A DNA stretch of 13,524 nt from Glomus cerebriforme. Lineage: Eukaryota; Glomeromycota; Glomeromycetes; Glomerales; Glomeraceae. Made by a program: the position numbers and the translations under genes. Under the pieces are notes generated by a model. The model was not told where the DNA came from and did not search any database. It saw only the letters and a list, made by a program, of their open reading frames with translations. How positions within the stretch are numbered: position 1 is the stretch's first letter; each line of letters opens with the position of its first letter. Positions 8,951-13,524 of this stretch are shown here, piece after piece. The stretch spans positions 55,198 to 68,721 of the forward strand of contig QKYT01000205.1 in the NCBI GenBank assembly GCA_003550305.1, read 5' to 3'.

Positions 8951-9243
8951 AGTTAAAGAATATTTGCTACTGATAAAAGGAAGCCAAATTTCCATCTCTT
9001 CATGTATATATATATATATATGAAAATGCAATTCATTAACTCAATATGGACTTTAGCAATATTTCGCCATCCTTCAAACGAGGAATTTAAATTCAATATG
9101 TTAAGAATTTAAAATAAAGAAAATTATTTAATTTTGCAATTGTGTATAGATAGTAATAAAATCAATTCAAACTAAACGCCATCAGAGACAATGAAGAAAC
9201 CTTGTTAACAGAATACTACAAAATATATCTCCTTGCGAAAACC
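8951..9243. repeat. 293-bp exact duplicate, copy A, ending at an N
   Basis: By eye this is identical to 11938-12230, including the same-length TA microsatellite (from about 9005). Copy A ends exactly at the N at 9244. Copy B begins exactly after the N at 11937. The pattern suggests two overlapping contig ends rather than a biological duplication. Confidence 0.9.
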
Positions 9244-9244
9244 N
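9244..9244. other. N marking a probable assembly join
   Basis: The N separates the end of the 293-bp duplicate from the first base of dispersed repeat copy 2. Two repeat boundaries meeting exactly at an ambiguous base point to a contig junction. Confidence 0.7.
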
Positions 9245-9638
9245 AAATTTATCATTGTAATAAAATTCTTTGAAGTCTGTGCAAATGTAACACAATTTAA
9301 ACAATACGTAGTTCTTTTCAAAACAATGTGTTACAACGTGCACGTCAAAACGCAGTATAATCGGAAATTGTTCGTTGAAATTCCTGTAAATAAACTAATA
9401 GCTTTTGTTTTAGTAATATGTTTAATATTGGAAGGATGTCTAAAACCGGGTATCAAGGACACCATATAATTTTTTCGATTTTCTGATTTATGAATATCAG
9501 CAGCAACCGTAACAACAGAATTTTTCTTGTTTTATATATATATACACAGTAAATACTGTATACGTTTCATGTTATTTTATTAATTGTTATGGTGGGTTAA
9601 TTTACAAGCCATTTTCCATTTTTTCGATGCAAGAAAAT
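9245..9638 (-). repeat. dispersed repeat, copy 2, with a short minus-strand reading frame
   Basis: This is a close copy of 7471-7850, cut at its left side by the N at 9244. On the minus strand 9531-9331 is open for 66 codons and reads in part TVAADIHKSENRKNYMVSLI and GFRHPSNIKHITKTKAISLF. After TAA at 9333-9331 the same frame stays open to the block edge (HIVLKRTTYCLNCVTFAQTS). Two of the differences between copies fall on third codon positions without changing the residue (Val-Thr-Val-Ala and Ser-Thr-Asn segments). This suggests the frame was once coding, probably as part of a mobile element or multi-copy gene. No transposase motif is visible. The TAA is shared by both copies. Confidence 0.6.
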
Positions 9639-10068
9639 TAGTTCATTTGGCTTCTTTATAGATAATTACCATTGGAATAAAGATAATATATGATTTTTTT
9701 TTAAAAAATGTGCACGATACATTAATCATTATGAATTTTTGATTTTTATTTTTGAAGAGAGAATCGCTAAATTTCATATTATACAAAGAAAAATGCAGGG
9801 GTTCTTTGTTACTATGTAGAACAATATATCGAATTGCATAATGTATACAGTCAATGAAAAAGTTTATGGTAAAGATATGCGACATTTCTTAATGTCATAA
9901 TTCTACTCCGTTTTACGGATCCCCTTTTAGACATAAAAAATTCCATATTAATAATTTTAATTGTTAATAATTTTGTAACAAAAAAATGGTAGGAATAGAT
10001 ATATAAACACTCTGGAATTTCGATTCAAAATCATTATAAAATTATTTTTTTTTCTTTCTTTATAAAAC
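9639..10068. other. spacer with competing weak frames
   Basis: A minus-strand frame at 9643-9885 is open for 80 codons and hydrophobic. On the plus strand the same stretch reads HYEFLIFIFEERIAKFHIIQ with one TAG, then NEKVYGKDMRHFLMS to a stop near 9896. Neither is recognisable, and I cannot choose between them or chance. TATAAA-like sequences at 10036 and 10061 precede the ATG at 10069. Confidence 0.25.
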
Positions 10069-10640
10069 ATGAGAAATCACATTTCTTTATCATTTAACAA
10101 AATACTCAACTCAATAACACTTATTATTAAATATAAAATTGAACAACAATCATTAAATTTTTATATGTCGTCGAACTTGAATTTTTTATCAAGAAATGAA
10201 ATAATTTTATTCTCAATAATGGGTAAGTAACTAGAAAATTATCAACGATCTTTATTCATTAATTTACAAATATCTTAAATTTCTTTCTTCTTTTATATAA
10301 TTTAGTTATAGAGCAAGTTCCTGGCTATTTGAAGGAACAAATATGTTGCGCCACTATAGTTGAGATCCGATTTCAAGAGAAATTTCTTTTCAAGTGTTTC
10401 CAAAGAGATAATTTACCAGGAAATGTTCATTTTGTAACGGGGAATATATTGAATGGACTTCCATTTTTATGTGAAACATTTGGTTTTATACATCAACGTT
10501 TTATTGTTGAAAATCTCAACGCATGCCATTGGCAGATGAGGACCCTTGACAAAATGATGATAATTCTAACTTTGTATAAATGCACTCTCTTCGATTACTT
10601 CTCCTATTGTAGGAGAATCAATTTAAATTTTCATTTTTAA
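10069..10640 (+). pseudogene. degraded SAM-dependent methyltransferase fragment
   Basis: A two-exon model keeps one frame. Exon 1 is 10069-10222 (51 codons, AT-rich). An 83-bp intron lies at 10223-10305 (GTAAGT...TTTAG). Exon 2 is 10306-10640, starting VIEQVPGYLKEQ, for 162 residues in total. The part at about 10422-10532 reads NVHFVTGNILNGLPF then ETFGFIHQRF then NLNACHW. This matches the style of class I SAM-dependent methyltransferases of these fungi, where an N-x-x-F...GLPF...FDF-x-x-QRF segment follows the SAM-binding core. The GxGxG glycine motif is missing, the usual FDF Asp is Gly, and after CHW the sequence departs from the family and ends in low-complexity FHF-stop. It is also much shorter than a whole methyltransferase. 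I therefore call it a non-functional fragment. Exon 1 has no family support and may not be real. Confidence 0.5.
10223..10305 (+). other. candidate intron
   Basis: GTAAGT at 10223 and TTTAG ending at 10305 enclose 83 AT-rich bases with a pyrimidine-rich run before the acceptor. Removal joins a split Val codon and keeps the frame open from the ATG at 10069 into the methyltransferase-like exon. Confidence 0.5.
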
Positions 10641-11509
10641 AAAATAATTTCTTTTAAAAACATATAACATTATTGATCAATTTATATACAAAAAAAGAAA
10701 TTTACAAATTTTTTATACAAAAGTAGAATATATGGACATAAGATCCATAAATTGTCAATTGTCAATGTCCAATTTTCTAACAACTAGTATTCACCTTGAA
10801 ACTCTATATGAGTTTAAAGGTGATAATAAGAAAGGATCTCTGAAAAGAATGTTAATCTCTCACAAACATTGATATAGAATTAATGAATAGACACACTCAG
10901 ACACACAATTCAGATTTTTGAGAATGGAATTGAAATTCTCAAATCAATGAAAAGGATCAATTTTGAATTTATGAGTCAGAATATGATGAAATGCTCAACG
11001 CTTATATTTATTTATTTATTTTTTTTTTTTTGTAAAATTATACGAATAGACGATTATTAATTAATAAAAGAAATTTTAATTTCATAAAAAAAATATTTGT
11101 TATATAAATACATTTATCCACCCAGGATATAATTTTAAAATACTTATTTCTAAATTTTCAATTATTTTATAAATAAACCTACGTGTACATATATTTTTTG
11201 CCGTGATTTTGTAACATATGATTGGTCTGTTGCAAATATTTGCGATGAAATTTGTGATATTTGACAATGTTATCTTTTTGAGATTTAATTTCCCTCATAT
11301 CAAAAATCTCAGAAAGTTCTATTTTGAAGGCTGCTTAAATCATTTTTTTTTATTTTTATATCTGTTAATATTGTAGTAAATTTTTTTTTTTTTAGTGAAA
11401 AAATTTTATAAAATGGTTTTTGTCGATCATGTTTTTTTCTATTGTATTTTAAAAAATTAACTTTTCCATTTTAGTAACTTGTATCACTTTAACGAATCTG
11501 AAAAAAATT
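10641..11509. other. AT-rich spacer, no supported gene
   Basis: This holds long T runs (for example 11021-11031 and 11381-11394), a TCAATTGTCAATGTC-like tandem at about 10756-10770, and a hairpin at 10917-10943. A 46-codon frame from 10733 has no recognisable feature. No RNA gene was identified. Confidence 0.4.
10917..10943. repeat. 9-bp perfect inverted repeat with 9-base loop
   Basis: TTTGAGAAT and ATTCTCAAA flank GGAATTGAA. It could form a small hairpin, but no T-run, gene end or known element is attached, so its role is unknown. Confidence 0.5.
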
Positions 11510-11562
11510 GTGCACGTGCACATGAAAATTAAAATGTGCACATGTATGTGCACATTGTGCAC
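11510..11562. promoter_or_regulatory. cluster of five GTGCAC palindromes upstream of kinase start
   Basis: GTGCAC occurs at 11510, 11516, 11536, 11548 and 11557, all within 53 bases and 85-137 bases before the ATG at 11647. The first two abut and create CACGTG, the classic E-box of bHLH factors. Local density and position suggest a binding-site cluster. A degenerate simple repeat is the alternative. Confidence 0.4.
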
Positions 11563-11590
11563 GAATTTTATACACTGCTTTAACGGCAAC

Positions 11591-11613
11591 TATTTATTTA
11601 TTTATTTATTTAT
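11591..11613. repeat. TTTA microsatellite
   Basis: About five TTTA units lie between the GTGCAC cluster and the kinase start codon, in the presumed 5' UTR. A similar short run is at about 11005-11021. Confidence 0.7.
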
Positions 11614-11646
11614 TTTTTATTTTCCGTCAAATAATTTTATTCATCC

Positions 11647-11892
11647 ATGTCTAATAATAATAAAACGCAAAATTTTGAAAATGCAGATGAATGGATTGAT
11701 TGGATTGAAGAAGCTATCAATAAAAAACATATTAAATATTACGAATATGANCATTTTAATGATTTTCAAGTAATTGGTTCAGGGGCATTTGGAAAAGTAT
11801 TTCGTGCAAGTTATAACAATGCTGAAAATTATTTTGCGTTGAAATCTTTTTTTAATCTTGATTCCGCCACTATAAAAGGGATTGTTCGTGAG
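11647..11892 (+). CDS. protein kinase, first exon only (truncated at assembly join)
   Basis: Eighty-two codons run from ATG 11647 to a GAG|GTAATT splice donor at 11893. Residues 11-34 (DEWIDWIEEAINKKHIKYYE region) form the short helical leader common to kinases of this fungal group. The glycine-rich loop is IGSGAFGKVFRA (residues 43-54) and the ATP-anchoring lysine is K66 in FALKSF, at normal spacing. LDSATIKGIVREV would be the start of helix C. The reading frame is undamaged here; the N at 11751 leaves codon 35 as Asp or Glu. The rest of the kinase (catalytic loop, DFG, APE) is absent. After the donor, 44 bases of intron-like sequence reach the N at 11937, where unrelated duplicated sequence begins. 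The gene is probably intact in the real genome and cut here by mis-joining. Substrate and pathway cannot be told. Confidence 0.85.
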
Positions 11893-11936
11893 GTAATTAT
11901 ATTTTAAAATTATAAAATATTCTCTTTTGATTTTAT

Positions 11937-11937
11937 N
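11937..11937. other. N marking a probable assembly join
   Basis: Kinase intron sequence stops here, and the exact 293-bp duplicate of 8951-9243 begins at the next base. No kinase sequence follows. Confidence 0.7.
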
Positions 11938-12230
11938 AGTTAAAGAATATTTGCTACTGATAAAAGGAAGCCAAATTTCCATCTCTTCATGTATATATAT
12001 ATATATATGAAAATGCAATTCATTAACTCAATATGGACTTTAGCAATATTTCGCCATCCTTCAAACGAGGAATTTAAATTCAATATGTTAAGAATTTAAA
12101 ATAAAGAAAATTATTTAATTTTGCAATTGTGTATAGATAGTAATAAAATCAATTCAAACTAAACGCCATCAGAGACAATGAAGAAACCTTGTTAACAGAA
12201 TACTACAAAATATATCTCCTTGCGAAAACC
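11938..12230. repeat. 293-bp exact duplicate, copy B, starting at an N
   Basis: This copy is identical by eye to 8951-9243. Beyond 12230 it runs on into unique sequence (TTTAAATCATC), whereas copy A stops at the N. Copy A likewise has unique sequence on its left. This reciprocal pattern is that of two contig ends that overlap. Confidence 0.9.
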
Positions 12231-12636
12231 TTTAAATCATCAGAAAATGTCATAATAAACTTTAGTTTCTTACGAAATTTTTAAATGAAATTGAATTTAT
12301 TAAACAAAATTTGGTATCGAATAACTTAAAATAGCTATTTTTACATGAAACTTCTTTCAGGATATAAAATAACAAACATCAAATATTAAAGACAACAATC
12401 TATAATTATTGATGTTTAGATACTACGTTTAATAGAAAAATAAAATGAAGGAAATTCAGATGTCTTAAATAGTATCTGATTTTGTTCATGACAGATCCAA
12501 CGATCCAACGAGAACCCTGAAATATAAATAAATAAAGTCTGAGATATAATAAATTTTTGGGTTTGCGTTGAATATTTTTGAAAATGTCAAATTAAATCCA
12601 GTGATCCTATTTTAATAATAAGTAGCTTAGCCTATA
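12231..12636. other. spacer / 3' flank of the Cys-rich gene
   Basis: AT-rich sequence with a short tandem GATCCAAC at about 12494-12509. It contains the possible last exon of the minus-strand gene (12631-12586) if the intron at 12694-12632 is used. Nothing else is recognised. Confidence 0.35.
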
Positions 12637-12694
12637 TCAGTATGAGAGATAAATAAAAAAAAAAATAATAAATAAATAAATAAATAATTTATAC
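12632..12694 (-). other. possible intron removing the low-complexity C-terminus
   Basis: On the minus strand GTATAA begins at 12694 and ATATAG ends at 12632, with ACTGAT as a possible branch site. Splicing joins ...KIPK to LSYLLLKIGSLDLI and moves the stop to 12588-12586. The TTTA-type run inside the interval suits an intron better than a protein end. Confidence 0.35.
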
Positions 12695-13500
12695 TTCGGG
12701 ATCTTATTCAAAGATAATATCATGATTGACACTTTGATCGCATCCTTTCGTTTCACACCATGCTTCTTTACATTTTGACAACATTTCATACAACCCTCCG
12801 TAGTCAATTTATATACTGTTTCGTCGCAATTCATACAACGTTCACGCAAATCACACCCATCTTCTCCCTCATCCTTATTGCAACACAAATATTTCGAAAT
12901 ACAACCTCTACCGTCCCATTCCCTTTTACAACCATCACATACTTCAAGACACCCTTTTTCATTATAGCCCCTCTTACAATATGGGCATTTATAATTTTCT
13001 TTCAATTTTTCATTGATGTAGTAACCACTAACAGCTGCCAAGCCTACTGCAGAAGCAATAGGAAAGGCGATAGTTCCTGTTATAGCTTTACCACCAAAAA
13101 TAATTCCTGGTTGTGCAGCTGCAGCTATATTAAGGGCATAGGCACCGGCACCTAAACTTCCAATTGTACTTAAAACTGCACCAGCGGTTGCACCATCAAA
13201 CTTGTCTTTCGAGGGGTCACCATCCTCTGATTTCCAATGTCTATGAATGCGTTTACCTTTGTGTTGCCAATCGACGGATTTTGGATGATATCTCTCGGTT
13301 ACGATTTCATGTTTTTTTGTTTGTGATGGATGGCATCGATTAATGAAAAGTCTCGGGTCCCCTTTTTCACTGCATTTTGTACAATATGCTTCTTTAAATT
13401 GAATTTTGATGGCATAGCCATTTCTGATATGTCCCTGCAAAGCGGTTACAATCTCTTCTTTACCATAAGCATTAAAATGAGCACGGACTTCTGGTTTCAT
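12637..13500 (-). CDS. unrecognised protein: Gly/Ala-rich membrane-like centre and Cys-rich C-terminal third
   Basis: The intact 287-codon frame starts at the ATG at 13500, with A at -3. The frame also stays open for eight codons to the window edge, so the true start may lie outside. Residues 1-100 are basic and contain CTKC (40-43) and CH (56-57), a possible half zinc site. Residues 103-161 are hydrophobic and rich in Gly and Ala (AGAVLSTIGSLGAGAYAL, then IIFGGKAITGTIAFPIASAV), broken by QPG at 130-132. This suggests two packed helices of the glycine-zipper kind, probably in a membrane. Residues 172-241 hold 14 cysteines, beginning CPYC (172-175), CDGC (188-191), CMNC (222-225) and CMKCC (237-241), as in stacked zinc ribbons. 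The end, from about 268, is translated microsatellite (FIYLFIIFFFIYL). A 63-bp GT...AG interval at 12694-12632 would replace it with LSYLLLKIGSLDLI and stop at 12588-12586. I know no family with this layout and give no function. Confidence 0.75.
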   Translation of the reverse strand: MKPEVRAHFNAYGKEEIVTALQGHIRNGYAIKIQFKEAYCTKCSEKGDPRLFINRCHPSQTKKHEIVTERYHPKSVDWQHKGKRIHRHWKSEDGDPSKDKFDGATAGAVLSTIGSLGAGAYALNIAAAAQPGIIFGGKAITGTIAFPIASAVGLAAVSGYYINEKLKENYKCPYCKRGYNEKGCLEVCDGCKREWDGRGCISKYLCCNKDEGEDGCDLRERCMNCDETVYKLTTEGCMKCCQNVKKHGVKRKDAIKVSIMILSLNKIPKYKLFIYLFIIFFFIYLSY

Positions 13501-13524
13501 TTTAGTAAATTTATTGGGTCCGGG

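Noticed and set aside
8843..9031. 62-codon minus-strand frame, with a sister at 11779-12018
   Set aside because: Both include the translated TA microsatellite of the 293-bp duplicate. The second crosses an N and the antisense of the kinase exon.
12760..13155. 131-codon plus-strand frame
   Set aside because: It is antisense to the long Cys-rich gene, whose cysteine spacing and hydrophobic centre are not expected by chance.

Overview
The window is very AT-rich eukaryotic DNA with short GT...AG introns, long A/T tracts and only a little intact coding sequence. Two families I recognise, a lineage-expanded protein kinase type and a class I SAM methyltransferase type, have the sequence style of arbuscular mycorrhizal fungi (Glomeromycotina, most like Rhizophagus). 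That assignment is inferred from protein style and base composition, not from a marker gene.

Layout. 1-1446 is mostly non-coding, with a coding-like scrap at the left edge. 1447-2208 (minus) is a decayed gene of a family I cannot name, readable only by changing frame. 2441-3538 (plus) is a heavily mutated protein kinase pseudogene. 3833-4707 (minus) is a second decayed gene of unknown family. 4708-5887 is A/T-rich and holds an A-rich tandem array. 5888-6454 (plus) encodes an Asn/Ser-rich protein with seven SND-x-SY repeats; its original C-terminus seems to continue in other frames to 6530. 6531-8950 holds a GC-rich palindrome, coding scraps and one copy of a roughly 390-bp dispersed repeat.

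9245-11936 is a 2.69-kb block with a single N on each side. It carries the second copy of the dispersed repeat, a degraded methyltransferase fragment and the first exon of a protein kinase. The 293 bases just before the left N and the 293 bases just after the right N look identical. The simplest reading is that two contigs with overlapping ends were left unmerged and this block was placed between them. Gene order across 8951-12230 should therefore not be trusted.

12637-13500 (minus) is the longest intact frame. It encodes an unrecognised protein with an N-terminal Cys pair, a long Gly/Ala-rich hydrophobic centre and a Cys-rich, zinc-ribbon-like C-terminal third.

The genes do not form an operon or pathway. 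The window reads as a graveyard of expanded, lineage-specific families plus two structurally interesting unknown proteins. I saw no rRNA, tRNA, CRISPR array or complete transposase.
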